A stretch of DNA of 64,000 bases from Marinicella meishanensis (GCF_019931145.1 NZ_JAIOUV010000010.1:62001-126000), one strand, 5' to 3'. Shown: positions 44,096-53,659, counted from the stretch's first letter. Numbers and translations: made by a program. Notes: generated by a model from the letters alone, not told the origin.

Positions 44096-47000
44096 ATGAT
44101 TCGACTCACCACCCAAGTCTTGTTGACCGTATTCGCCACTTGGGCCTTCGCCCAAACCATAGAATCCCAGCTGCCCGAAGCCTATGCCGGACTGAATGAC
44201 AGCGCTTATCACCGCATTGAATTGACCCACAACAAATCCACCGCCTTGGGTTTTCGCTTGGGCGAGCGGCTGATTCAAGTGCCCTTGACTCAGGCCAAAG
44301 CCACTGGCACCCAAGCGGGCAACGTCAGTTTCACCCAAGCCATCCCCGGTGGCAGCATCTCGGCCACCCGCGGCAAAGACAGCCTGTTCGGACAACTGCG
44401 TTTGGACAACAAACACCACATCCTCACCACCAATCAGGCGGGGATTTGGGCGGTGGAACTGCCGCAATCGGGCTTGCGTTACAACGACTGTGGCATGGAC
44501 CATGACCACAGCCAACACCACAAAGCCCTTGAACTGCCGGTACCTGCCAAGAACAGTCAGGTGGCCGGCACCGTGATCGATGTGCTGATGTTGTACGACC
44601 AAGCCATCCGTGATCGCTACCCTGGCAATTTGTTGCAAGCCCGGGTCGATCAATATTTTCACGTGTCCAACCAATCCTATGCCAATTCCGGCATCGACCT
44701 GGCCATACGACAGGTGGGTTTGGAACAAACGGGTTACAACTTTGACGACGCCAATGGGTTTTTACGCAACAACATACAAACTGTTTTGGCGAATGGCGTG
44801 GGGTTACAAGGCTTAGAAAACCTGCCACAACTGTATGCCGAAACTGGCGCTGATCTGGTGATCTTTCTGCGCACCCACAGCATTGAAACCCGGGGCAATT
44901 GTGGCATTGCTTTTTTCCCAGTATCAGACGGTGTGGGCGGGTTTGATCCCAGCTATGGCGTCAATGTCATGGCCGATGGCATGAGCAGTTGGTCAGTGTG
45001 TACGGATCAACTGATGGTGCATGAAATCGGGCACAATTTGAGTGCCGGACACCACAATTGGGACCCCACCCAATTTGGTTTCCCAGCGGCAGCTCGGGGT
45101 TTTGCCGTGCTCGGCCAATACGGCACCATCATGGGTTCTTTTGGCACCGGACAACCTGACCGGTTTTATGAGCTCGATGTGTTTTCCGGCCCATCGGTTC
45201 AGTGTGGTGGGGCGCCCTGTGGTGCCGCCAACCAAACCGACAACATCAGTGTGATTAACAGCCTCATGGGACCCGTATCTAACTACCAACCCAGCATTTC
45301 ATCAGCACCCATGCCCGATGATTTCACCCGGGCCATGCCAGACCAAGACGGGGATGGGGTGATTGATTGGGATGATGCCTTTCCATTCAATGCCAATGAA
45401 ACCAATGACGCCGACAGCGATGGCGTGGGTGACAACGGTGATGCCTTTCCCAATGACTTCAGTGAACAGCTCGACACCGATGGGGACGGCATCGGTAATA
45501 ACACTGACTTCGATGATGACCAGGATGGCATCCTTGATGGCGAAGATGACTTTCCCTTGGACCCCACCGAAGTCAAAGACAGTGACCGCGACGGGGTCGG
45601 TGACAACACCGATGCCTTGGTTTTTGAGGTTTTAGAAACCCGTGACCACGACGAAGATGGCATTGGCAACCACGCCGATGACGATGATGACAACGATGGG
45701 GTGATTGACTTATCAAGCGATCTGCAAGACGTGCTGGTGATGAGCTTAGGCAACAACCGCATTTTGCGTTTCGATGCACACACCGGCCTGGCCAAGGGCA
45801 TTGAAGTGTTGCCAGATGACGGTTTGCTGACTTTTCAGTCCGATTTGACTGTAGATAACCGAACTCAAACCCTTTATTACAGTACCAACAGCAGCATCAA
45901 AACTCTGGATTTGATGAATCGATCGGCCAACCCTAAACTGTTGTTGCCAGCCTATGCCGACGAAGGGGCTTCCATTGGCACGGGATTCCCAACCGCACTG
46001 GAGAACGGTCCATTTGATCGCTTGGCAGTGGCTAAGTTGCAACGCACCAACCTGGATGCTTATGATTTCACCAACATCAGTAACATCAATCAATACTTTT
46101 TGGGGTTCCTGGCAGATGCCGAAACAGAGAACATCATAGACCTGAAGAACCGCAATGGCTATTTGTATGCCCTGGGCCAGAACAATCGGGTATACAAAAT
46201 CAGGAACGTGGTCTTTGACCAACCCACTGATCTCAGCGTGGTGGGTAATGGCAACATGGCTTGGTTGGAAGACCCTTATGCATTTGCAGTGACGGACAAT
46301 GACATCTTGATTCACACCGATCAAAAACGCAACAAACTGTTGCTGACCGATGGCAATGACGGTTCCTTTGAAGGTGTTTTTGCCGACATCGCCGAATTGG
46401 GTTACTCCAACCCCACAGGCATTGTGCTGACACAGGATGGCCGGGTGCTGGTGGCGGTCAGTGATCAAAACGCCATTCTCCATTTTGATTTGGCATCAGG
46501 CGAGTTCTTGGGCGAGTTGGTCAGTGGTTTGGGGCTGAGCCAACCCCACAAAATGGTCTTGGTGTCACAATTGGTTGATCGCTTTCATGAGGATGAGAAC
46601 AAGGTGATTCGACCCAATGCCGGCAGTTGGTACAACCCGGCCTCAGCCGGGCGTGGTTTCAACATCGGCATCTTCGGTGACCGCATCCAGGTGCTGTGGT
46701 ACACCTATGACGAACAAGGGCTGCCGATCTGGTATTTCACCGCCGATTTCCTGGAAGGCATGACTTACGACACCGAAATCCTGAAAACCTTTCAGATCGA
46801 TGACAGCACCATCACCTTTGAATCGGTGGGCACCTTGCGCATTGATTTTGCCAATGAACGCCAAGCCAACGTGACTTGGCAACTCGGTGATGATTCGGGC
46901 TCTGAGCCCATCGAGTGGTTGCAATTCAGCGGTGAACCCGAAGGGCAAAATTACACCGGCTTGTGGAGCCGTCCGGACAGCCCTGGTTGGGGTTTGGCGG

Positions 47001-47329
47001 TGACCACCATCGGTGAAAAGTCCATCACCATCCCCTTCATCTATGACAGCGCCGGTGAGCCCCGTTGGGTGATCAGTGGCGTGGTGGATGGCGCTGCCCC
47101 CTTGGCATTTGAGATGTTCACCGCTTTCAGTGACAACCTCTGCCCCAGTTGTTCAGGGCCACCCGATGCCGAATTGATTCCTTCGGGCACCATGACCTTG
47201 GGTTTGAACCTGGATGGCGATTCGACTTGGAGCAGTGCGGTGTTGTGGGCCGATCCGGTGCCAGGCACCTGGGACTTGGATGCCATTGAATTGATCCGCA
47301 TCAACAGCGACCCGGTCAGACCCCGCTGA
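44096..47329 (+). CDS. Secreted multidomain metalloprotease (reprolysin-like)
   Basis: A 1077-residue protein with a signal peptide (MIRLTTQVLLTVFATWAFA). A pro-region precedes the catalytic domain (about 155-400). Its zinc site is HEIGHNLSAGHH at residues 309-320, the HExxHxxGxxH metzincin motif with Ser for the usual Gly spacing, followed by a Met-turn candidate TIMGSF. Next come about five calcium-binding thrombospondin type 3-like repeats (DQDGDGVIDWDDAFP, DADSDGVGDNGDAFP, DTDGDGIGNNTD), a propeller-like domain (about 540-830) with 'DxLxxxxxNxIxxFD' repeats, and a C-terminal domain opening GSWYNPASAGRGFNIGIFGD. That last domain is common in secreted proteins of this lineage. It probably cleaves extracellular protein. 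Confidence 0.92.
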   Translation: MIRLTTQVLLTVFATWAFAQTIESQLPEAYAGLNDSAYHRIELTHNKSTALGFRLGERLIQVPLTQAKATGTQAGNVSFTQAIPGGSISATRGKDSLFGQLRLDNKHHILTTNQAGIWAVELPQSGLRYNDCGMDHDHSQHHKALELPVPAKNSQVAGTVIDVLMLYDQAIRDRYPGNLLQARVDQYFHVSNQSYANSGIDLAIRQVGLEQTGYNFDDANGFLRNNIQTVLANGVGLQGLENLPQLYAETGADLVIFLRTHSIETRGNCGIAFFPVSDGVGGFDPSYGVNVMADGMSSWSVCTDQLMVHEIGHNLSAGHHNWDPTQFGFPAAARGFAVLGQYGTIMGSFGTGQPDRFYELDVFSGPSVQCGGAPCGAANQTDNISVINSLMGPVSNYQPSISSAPMPDDFTRAMPDQDGDGVIDWDDAFPFNANETNDADSDGVGDNGDAFPNDFSEQLDTDGDGIGNNTDFDDDQDGILDGEDDFPLDPTEVKDSDRDGVGDNTDALVFEVLETRDHDEDGIGNHADDDDDNDGVIDLSSDLQDVLVMSLGNNRILRFDAHTGLAKGIEVLPDDGLLTFQSDLTVDNRTQTLYYSTNSSIKTLDLMNRSANPKLLLPAYADEGASIGTGFPTALENGPFDRLAVAKLQRTNLDAYDFTNISNINQYFLGFLADAETENIIDLKNRNGYLYALGQNNRVYKIRNVVFDQPTDLSVVGNGNMAWLEDPYAFAVTDNDILIHTDQKRNKLLLTDGNDGSFEGVFADIAELGYSNPTGIVLTQDGRVLVAVSDQNAILHFDLASGEFLGELVSGLGLSQPHKMVLVSQLVDRFHEDENKVIRPNAGSWYNPASAGRGFNIGIFGDRIQVLWYTYDEQGLPIWYFTADFLEGMTYDTEILKTFQIDDSTITFESVGTLRIDFANERQANVTWQLGDDSGSEPIEWLQFSGEPEGQNYTGLWSRPDSPGWGLAVTTIGEKSITIPFIYDSAGEPRWVISGVVDGAAPLAFEMFTAFSDNLCPSCSGPPDAELIPSGTMTLGLNLDGDSTWSSAVLWADPVPGTWDLDAIELIRINSDPVRPR

Positions 47330-47338
47330 AGGTGACCC

Positions 47339-47380
47339 AAAAAAACCACCCGCAGCCCCTTTGGCCGCGGGTGGTTTTTT
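47339..47380. terminator. Bidirectional terminator between metalloprotease and oligopeptidase B genes
   Basis: CCACCCGC and GCGGGTGG form an 8-bp stem flanked by A7 and T6, between two convergent stops. It should terminate both genes. Confidence 0.9.
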
Positions 47381-47398
47381 CATCTTAAGTGTCTGGAT

Positions 47399-49576
47399 TT
47401 ACTCCTTAATACCAGCCAGTTTCAACAAAAACACATAGTCTTCAGCGGTTTCTTTGTAGTAGGCAAAGCGGCCCGAAGCCCCGCCGTGACCGGTGTCCAT
47501 GTTGGTGCGCAACAGCACCAGCTTGTCATTGGTCTTCAGGTCACGCAATTTGGCGGCCCATTTGGCCGGTTCCCAATACTGCACCTGTGAATCATGTAAA
47601 CCGGTGGTGATCAAGATGTTGGGATAATCCTGGGCTTTGACCTGATCATAGGGTGAATAGGACAGCATGTATTCATAAGAGTCCTGGTTCTTGGGGTTGC
47701 CCCATTCGTCGAATTCACCGGTGGTCAAGGGGATGTCTTCATCCAACATGGTGGTGACCACATCCACAAAAGGCACCGCGGCAATCATGCCGTCGTACAA
47801 CATGCCATCCAAATTGGCGACCACGCCCATCAACAAGCCTCCGGCACTGCCACCCCAGGCATAAACCCGCTTGGGATCACCGTAATTTTCGGCCAACAAG
47901 GCTTTGGTGGCGTCGATGAAATCGGTGAAGGTGTTCATCTTGTTGAACATTTTGCCGTCTTCATACCATTGACGGCCTTTGGCTTGGGAGCCACGGATGT
48001 GGGCGATGGCAAAAATGAAGCCCCGATCCAACAACGACAAGCGGCTCAAAGAAAACCGCGGGTCAATCGATGAACCGTAGGAGCCGTAGCCATAAACCAA
48101 CAACGGCCGCTGATTCAAGGCGCCCAAATCTTTCTTGTAAACCAAAGACACCGGCACCATGGCGCCATCGCGGGCTCTGATTTCCAGGCGTTGTGATTGA
48201 TACAACTCGGGGTTGTGTTCACCGTTGATGCGGTCTTGTTTCAACAATTTTTTCTCACCACTGTTCAAATCAATTTCCATCACGCTGCCCAGTTGGGTCA
48301 AAGAATCATAGTCATAACGCATGGTGTTGTGATTCTGCTCGGGGTTGTAGGCCACACTCATGGTGTAGGTGGCTTCATCGGATTGGATCAACTTGCTTTC
48401 ACCGCTGGCCCAGTTCAGGGCTTTGAGGTGGCGGATGCCGTCTTTGCGTTGTTCAACCACCAACCAGTCTTGGAAGGTTTCCACATCGTAAATCAGGGTT
48501 TCGTCGTCATGTGGCACCACTTCTTGCCATTTGGATTTATCGGTGGAATCGCCAATCGGTGCTTTCATCACCCGCGAGTTCAAAGCATTCCAATTGGTTT
48601 TGATGATCCAGTCGCCGTTGAAATCCTCCACGCTGTATTCATGCTTGGGCTCACGCGGCAACACCGATTTGAATTCACCGGTGGGATCGTCGGCCGGCAG
48701 GTACATGATTTCGGTCAGGGTGGTGGCACCGGTGTAAATCATGATGTAGTCTTTCGAACGCGAAGTGTAACAAGCGATGTAGAAAGTGTTGTCTGGCTCC
48801 TCATACACCAGCACATCTTCACTGGTGGGGGTGCCCAACACATGTCGGTACACCTGGTAAGGCAACAGGGTGGTGGGGTGTTTGCGGGTGTAAAACACGG
48901 TTTTGTTGTCTTTGGCCCAGGCCATGGAACCGGTGGTGTTGGTGATCACGTCTTCCAGCATTTCGCCGGTTTCAAGGTTCTTGAACCGGAGGTCATACTG
49001 CCGGCGGGAAACGGTGTCCTCTGAAAAACCATAAATTTTGTGGTCATGGCTGACGCTTTGGCTGTTTGACGCATAATAAGCATGCCCTTCAGCCAGCTGA
49101 TTCACATCAATCAGGATTTCTTCTGCGGCTTCCATGCTGCCCTGTTTGCGGGCATAAATGGGGTATTCCTGGCCTTCGGTGAATTTGCGGTAATACCAAT
49201 AATCATCGATCTTGTACGGCACCGATTCGTCGTTTTGCACAATGCGGGCCACGATTTCATTGTAGATGCGGTCGGTGAAGGCTTCTTGATCGGCCATTTG
49301 CTGGCGGGTGTATTCATTTTCTGCATTCAAGTAGGCCAACACATCGGCGTCTTCACGGGTGTCATCCCGGAGCCAATGGTAATTGTCAATGCGTTCATCA
49401 CCATGGATCTCAAACACATGGGGTCGTTTTTCGGCAATGGGTGGTTGGGTGTCGGTCATGACAGGCTCCTCGGTTTGGGGGGTGGGTTCAGCTTGGCTGG
49501 AAGCCGTGGTCTCAGTGGCTTCTTGTTGACAACCCAAGAGGCCCAAAATGGTTAATAACAACAGTGTTTTGTTCAT
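47399..49576 (-). CDS. ptrB: Lipoprotein oligopeptidase B (S9A)
   Basis: A 725-residue protein. The start is at 49576. The signal has a lipobox (LLTILGLLGC), and the mature N-terminus is a Thr/Glu/Pro-rich linker. The propeller region (HVFEIHGDERIDNYHWLRDD, RQQMADQEAFTDRIYNEIVA) is typical of oligopeptidase B. The hydrolase domain has S577 in GGSAGG, D662 in GLHDSQV and H697 in GHGGASG. Oligopeptidase B cleaves short peptides after Arg/Lys. E. coli PtrB is cytoplasmic, so a lipid-anchored form acting on the outer side of the inner membrane or in the outer membrane is a difference in location. It converges with the metalloprotease gene. Confidence 0.92.
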   Translation of the reverse strand: MNKTLLLLTILGLLGCQQEATETTASSQAEPTPQTEEPVMTDTQPPIAEKRPHVFEIHGDERIDNYHWLRDDTREDADVLAYLNAENEYTRQQMADQEAFTDRIYNEIVARIVQNDESVPYKIDDYWYYRKFTEGQEYPIYARKQGSMEAAEEILIDVNQLAEGHAYYASNSQSVSHDHKIYGFSEDTVSRRQYDLRFKNLETGEMLEDVITNTTGSMAWAKDNKTVFYTRKHPTTLLPYQVYRHVLGTPTSEDVLVYEEPDNTFYIACYTSRSKDYIMIYTGATTLTEIMYLPADDPTGEFKSVLPREPKHEYSVEDFNGDWIIKTNWNALNSRVMKAPIGDSTDKSKWQEVVPHDDETLIYDVETFQDWLVVEQRKDGIRHLKALNWASGESKLIQSDEATYTMSVAYNPEQNHNTMRYDYDSLTQLGSVMEIDLNSGEKKLLKQDRINGEHNPELYQSQRLEIRARDGAMVPVSLVYKKDLGALNQRPLLVYGYGSYGSSIDPRFSLSRLSLLDRGFIFAIAHIRGSQAKGRQWYEDGKMFNKMNTFTDFIDATKALLAENYGDPKRVYAWGGSAGGLLMGVVANLDGMLYDGMIAAVPFVDVVTTMLDEDIPLTTGEFDEWGNPKNQDSYEYMLSYSPYDQVKAQDYPNILITTGLHDSQVQYWEPAKWAAKLRDLKTNDKLVLLRTNMDTGHGGASGRFAYYKETAEDYVFLLKLAGIKE

Positions 49577-49701
49577 GGTATGCTCTGATTGATGAGTAAT
49601 GAAATTGCGATCTGCCATATTAAAACAGATGGGCTGCAGAAAAACATGACTAAAGTAACGAGTTTTTGTAAGGAAACATCGATTGTGGGGTCTTTTGTGA
49701 C

Positions 49702-50217
49702 ATGAGCATGAAAGAAAGAAAGTTTGATGCCCTGCTGGGGATCTACTACGAGGACCTGTACCGCTTTGCTTACTGGCTTGGAAAAGACGAGCACATGGCC
49801 AAAGATCTGGTGCAAGAAACCTATTTGCGCGCCTGGCGGGCGATTGATTCTTTGAAAGACCAAAAAGCCGCCAAAAGTTGGATATTCACCATCCTGCGCC
49901 GCGAGTTTGCCCGGCAGTTTGAAAAAAAACTACCGATCATCAACAGTTTGGATGAGATGGTGACCGATGTGGAAGATGCCAATCACCGCACCCCGGATGA
50001 ATTGATGGACATCAACCTCACGCGGCAGGCCATGATGAAACTCGAGAGCAAATACGCCGAACCCCTGATGTTGCAAGTGATCGGTGGCTTCAGCTGCGAT
50101 GAAATCGCCCAACAACTGGAGATCAGCCCCAGCGCGGTGATGACCCAACTCTTTCGTGCCAGAAAACAACTGACTTCCCATTTGACCAGGGCAAGTAAAA
50201 TAGGTAACAAGATATGA
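49702..50217 (+). CDS. ECF-type RNA polymerase sigma factor
   Basis: A 171-residue protein with region 2 (about 8-75: DALLGIYYEDLYRFAYWLGK, DLVQETYLRAWRAIDSL) and region 4 (about 110-165: GGFSCDEIAQQLEISPSAVM, TQLFRARKQL). It lacks regions 1 and 3 and is of typical ECF length. A start two codons in (49708) is equally possible. The stop overlaps the next start as ATGA, and the next gene encodes its likely partner. Confidence 0.92.
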   Translation: MSMKERKFDALLGIYYEDLYRFAYWLGKDEHMAKDLVQETYLRAWRAIDSLKDQKAAKSWIFTILRREFARQFEKKLPIINSLDEMVTDVEDANHRTPDELMDINLTRQAMMKLESKYAEPLMLQVIGGFSCDEIAQQLEISPSAVMTQLFRARKQLTSHLTRASKIGNKI

Positions 50218-50927
50218 ATTACTTTGAATTTAAACAAATATTGGATGCCGATCCTTATTCACAAAACCCCGAATTTTTGCATGCCAAAAAGCATGACAAG
50301 CGTTGTCGCCAGGCTTACCAAAAGGCCATGGCCCAAGAGCAGATGATCCTGGACGCCTTGCAGGTGCCGGTGCCTGAGCACAACATCGAACACATCAAGT
50401 TTCACCAGGCTCAAGACCGCCAATCTCGATTCCGCCAGAATTTCATGGCGCTGGCCGCCTCGGCGGTGTTGGCGGTGGGCGTCGGCTTTTTCATGCTGAA
50501 CCAAAGCACCGAATCGGATTTGGAAAAATTCATTCACGAAGCATTGGCCATGGAGCCAGCTGTTTATAAGGGTGCAGATGAACTGCCTCAAGAAACCTTG
50601 AAACCCCTGTTTGCCAGCATCAACACCGCCATTGAAGGCGAACTGGGTGACGTGCATTTCATGAAGCTGTGCCCCACCCTCAATGGTCAAGGTGCGCGCA
50701 TGGTGGTGATGAATGAACTGAACCAACCGATCACTGTGCTGTACATGCCCAATTCACCGGTGGAAGAGGCCGTGAACATGCAAATGGACGGCCTCAAAGG
50801 CAAAATTGTGGCGCTGGAACAAGGCTCGGCGGCGATCATCGCCCAGCCCCACCAAAGCACCGCACAGATTGAGTCCAACCTGATCAATGCCATCAAACCG
50901 TTGAACCAGGGCCACCAGGGCCTGTAA
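50214..50927 (+). CDS. DUF3379-like membrane protein, putative anti-sigma factor
   Basis: A 237-residue protein. A cytoplasmic N-terminus of about 77 residues (MNYFEFKQILDADPYSQNPE, HDKRCRQAYQKAMAQEQMIL) is followed by one transmembrane segment (FMALAASAVLAVGVGFFML) and a periplasmic domain of about 140 residues with one Cys. The N-terminal block resembles DUF3379 proteins, which often sit next to ECF sigma factors. Its position and ATGA overlap with the sigma gene suggest it holds the sigma factor at the membrane. The stop codon lies inside the left arm of the palindromic element. Confidence 0.82.
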   Translation: MNYFEFKQILDADPYSQNPEFLHAKKHDKRCRQAYQKAMAQEQMILDALQVPVPEHNIEHIKFHQAQDRQSRFRQNFMALAASAVLAVGVGFFMLNQSTESDLEKFIHEALAMEPAVYKGADELPQETLKPLFASINTAIEGELGDVHFMKLCPTLNGQGARMVVMNELNQPITVLYMPNSPVEEAVNMQMDGLKGKIVALEQGSAAIIAQPHQSTAQIESNLINAIKPLNQGHQGL

Positions 50928-51181
50928 ACACCTACTGAAGGGCGACTGCTGGATCGTATTTTTCAGCCATCAAGGAATCAGTCGTGAAGTGTGGTCATTC
51001 CACATGAACGAATGGAATGACGCTGAGGGGTGGAAAATACGACCCAGCCCCATGGGTTCAGTCCACAAAGGCCACACCCTGCGTTGCTCATCGCTCGATT
51101 GGAATGACCAAACCACGCTTTTCGCGCCTTGATTGTGACCTTTGTAACCTGAACAGTTGTCATTCAGCAGGTGTTTACAGG
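50921..51181. repeat. Nested palindromic element, three-way-junction fold
   Basis: A 261-bp element with imperfect 19-bp terminal inverted repeats (CCTGTAAACACCTACTGAA at 50921-50939; complement at 51163-51181, one mismatch), with weaker similarity continuing inward. Two further inverted pairs lie inside. The first is 50948-50962 with 51034-51048 (15 bp, one mismatch), capped by GTCATTCC/GGAATGAC. The second is 51056-51071 with 51139-51154, two runs of 6 and 7 bp around a symmetric 3-nt internal loop. Together they define a closed stem and two branches. It fills most of the 415-bp gap between the DUF3379-like gene and the OmpA-type gene. I see no gene in it. It could be a MITE-like fold-back element or a structured RNA. 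Confidence 0.65.
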
Positions 51182-51342
51182 TCCCACACCCCTTCTCTCC
51201 AAATGCCTTGGTCTGCCGTGCCCACCACGCAGGCCAAGGTTCTCTTTTGTCAGCAAAGGTTAAATCGCCCAAATAAGCGATGACTTTGAAATACCCTGTT
51301 GCTAAAATGCCCGCAATGTACATTTTTTCATCAGGTTGAACC

Positions 51343-53655
51343 ATGGAACATCACAAACTCAAATGCCTCACCGCGGCCTTGCTGGCCACTTTTGGCGCCG
51401 GCGCGCAAAACAATGACAACACCGCCGGTCAAAGCAGCATATCTGGCACCGAAGACCAGATCAATTATGCTTATGCCGGTGACGACACCCGCCTGGGCAT
51501 TGGCATCGACAACGACGGTGAGTTGATTGGTGATTTCTTGAAATCATTCAACACCGACTGGGACCGCAACTGGATGGGTGAAGTGTGGTTGTCGGACGGC
51601 GCCGGTGGTTTGAAACTGGACTACCATCGCTTGTCAGGGGCCAATGAAAAAGGCGATTTGATCCTCAACGAAGACGACATCAAAATCTGGAAGTATTTTG
51701 CTGCAATCGACCAAAACACCTTCGATGACCGCAAAGTCACCGTCGGTTTTGGCGCCGAGGCCAAAGACCGTTTCTGGAATGTCAACCTGAGTTCCGCCGT
51801 CACCGGTTCACGCCTGGTCAACCAATCTTCGACCTCGGTCACCACCGACATATTTGGTCAGTTAGAAGGCCGCCCTTTTATGCAATCACAAACGGTGGAA
51901 ACCATCATCCGCAATTACGAGCACCCCTATGAATGGGGCTTGGGCGGTCGCCTGGGCAAGTACTTCGACCAAAGCCTGGTGCGCCTGACCGGTGGTTTGG
52001 ATTACGAACAAGGTGATTTTGACTCAGACCAGTTCACCGCCAGCCTCAACGTTGAAAAATACTTTGAAAACACCGGTCACTCGGTGGCCTTGTCGGTGGA
52101 ACAAATCCGCAAAACCGGTGATTTTGAGACCGACAAAGACGACACCCGCGCCAAACTCATGTACCGCTATGACTTTGGCCAATCATTCAAACCCACCACC
52201 GTGGAAGAAGAAGTTCAGGTGGTGGACGAAGACCGCTTGGCACAAATGAAACTGGACAACCGCCAGGTGGTGCAAAACCAGGTGGACCTGTCCTCCATGG
52301 CCTTTTTCGATTTGGACAAGGATTTCATCCGCGAAGATGCCGCTGTTGAATTGCGCACCCTGGTGGAACAGATCAAAGCCTCTGAATTGGCCAGCAGCAT
52401 TAATATTGTCGGTCACACCTGTTCGATCGCTTCGGATGCGTACAACCTGGACTTGTCAGCACGTCGCGCAGCCAGCGCCAAAGCTTTTTTTGTGGAACAC
52501 GGCATCGATGCCGACATCATCATGACCAAGGGCATGGGCGAATCGCAGCCAGCCTTTGACAATGATGGTCCGGACCAACCGAAAAACCGCCGCGTCGAAA
52601 TTGCCTTCCTAACCATCGAAGAAGACTTCATCGAAGTGGACATCGCCGATGAAGACATGCCGATGAAAAGGATCAAACGCAAAGTCGATGCACCGGCAGC
52701 CTGGATCAGCCGCGCTTTGCGCAACCCAGCACAACACAAACGCACCGTGGATGTGTACCGCTACCAGGAAACCGAAACCAACACCACTTTGGGTGAAATC
52801 GTGTTCCTCAACGCCTTACCGGTCGCCAATGACGATGGTCTGACCATCAACCGCAATTCGGCCGGCATCGTCATCGATGTGTTGGGCAATGACACCGATG
52901 AAGACGTCAATGACGTGCTGGTGATTGAGTCCACCACCGCAGCCAGCAACGGCACCGTGGTGAACAACGGCGACGCCATCACTTATACCCCCAACAGCGG
53001 GTTTGTCGGCACCGACAGTTTCACCTACACCGTGTCCGACGGTGAAGGCGGCACCGACACCGCCACCGTGACCGTCACCGTGGTCAACACCGGCCCCATT
53101 GCCAATGACGATGCCACATCCCTGGCCGTGGGTGAAACCGTGGTGGTGGATGTGCTGAACAATGATTCGGATCCAGATGGTCAGGTCAGCGAATTGAGCG
53201 TCATCGATTTCACCTCGAGCAGCGCCGATTTGACCGTGGTCAACAACGGCGATGGCACTTTGAGCATCACCGCCATGGCCGGTGCTGTGGGGCTGAACAC
53301 CATCACCTACACCATCAGTGATGCCGATGGCGCCACTGACCAAGCCACCGTCAGCGTGACTGTGGCCGACCCCAACACCGCGCCAGTGGCCGTGGACGAT
53401 GCCTATTTCACCAACATGAACCAATCGCGCACCATCAACGTGCTGCTCAATGACAGTGACCCCGATGGCGACCCATTGACCTTGGTCTCGGTCAACACCG
53501 ACGGTTTGATTGGTGAAGTGATTGATGTCAATGCCGACGGCACCATGACTTATGTGCCACCGGCCGATTGGTGTGGCGAGACCAGCTTCACCTACACCAT
53601 CACCGATGGCACCCAGGAAGCCACCGCCACGGTGGTCATGACGGTGCTCGATTGA
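51343..53655 (+). CDS. Outer-membrane protein: beta-barrel, OmpA domain, three cadherin-like repeats
   Basis: A 770-residue protein. A short signal-like N-terminus (LKCLTAALLATFGAGA) is followed by alternating strands with aromatic residues (about 40-290: WMGEVWLSDGAGGLKLDYHR, RFWNVNLSSAVTGSRLV), likely an outer-membrane barrel. An OmpA C-terminal peptidoglycan-binding domain follows (about 320-430: MAFFDLDKDFIREDAAVELR, NIVGHTCSIASDAYNLDLSA, NRRVEIAF). Then come three tandem cadherin-like repeats with the 'VANDDxxxxxxGxxVxxDVLxND' motif (about 485, 585, 680). The start lies 161 bp after the palindromic element. Confidence 0.9.
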   Translation: MEHHKLKCLTAALLATFGAGAQNNDNTAGQSSISGTEDQINYAYAGDDTRLGIGIDNDGELIGDFLKSFNTDWDRNWMGEVWLSDGAGGLKLDYHRLSGANEKGDLILNEDDIKIWKYFAAIDQNTFDDRKVTVGFGAEAKDRFWNVNLSSAVTGSRLVNQSSTSVTTDIFGQLEGRPFMQSQTVETIIRNYEHPYEWGLGGRLGKYFDQSLVRLTGGLDYEQGDFDSDQFTASLNVEKYFENTGHSVALSVEQIRKTGDFETDKDDTRAKLMYRYDFGQSFKPTTVEEEVQVVDEDRLAQMKLDNRQVVQNQVDLSSMAFFDLDKDFIREDAAVELRTLVEQIKASELASSINIVGHTCSIASDAYNLDLSARRAASAKAFFVEHGIDADIIMTKGMGESQPAFDNDGPDQPKNRRVEIAFLTIEEDFIEVDIADEDMPMKRIKRKVDAPAAWISRALRNPAQHKRTVDVYRYQETETNTTLGEIVFLNALPVANDDGLTINRNSAGIVIDVLGNDTDEDVNDVLVIESTTAASNGTVVNNGDAITYTPNSGFVGTDSFTYTVSDGEGGTDTATVTVTVVNTGPIANDDATSLAVGETVVVDVLNNDSDPDGQVSELSVIDFTSSSADLTVVNNGDGTLSITAMAGAVGLNTITYTISDADGATDQATVSVTVADPNTAPVAVDDAYFTNMNQSRTINVLLNDSDPDGDPLTLVSVNTDGLIGEVIDVNADGTMTYVPPADWCGETSFTYTITDGTQEATATVVMTVLD

Positions 53656-53659
53656 TCCG

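Noticed and set aside
44096-47329. Metalloprotease as an exosortase H substrate
   Set aside because: The C-terminus (IRINSDPVRPR) has no IPTLxxWG motif and no C-terminal membrane helix.
49678-49700. Possible ECF-type promoter (GGAAAC ... TCTTTT) for the 49702 sigma gene
   Set aside because: The spacing and -10 are loose and the implied start site would leave almost no leader.
50970-51344. Open frame of 124 codons on the minus strand over the palindromic element
   Set aside because: It covers most of the inverted-repeat structure and has no good ribosome site. I treat the region as a structured or mobile element, though a check of database hits for this peptide would be useful.
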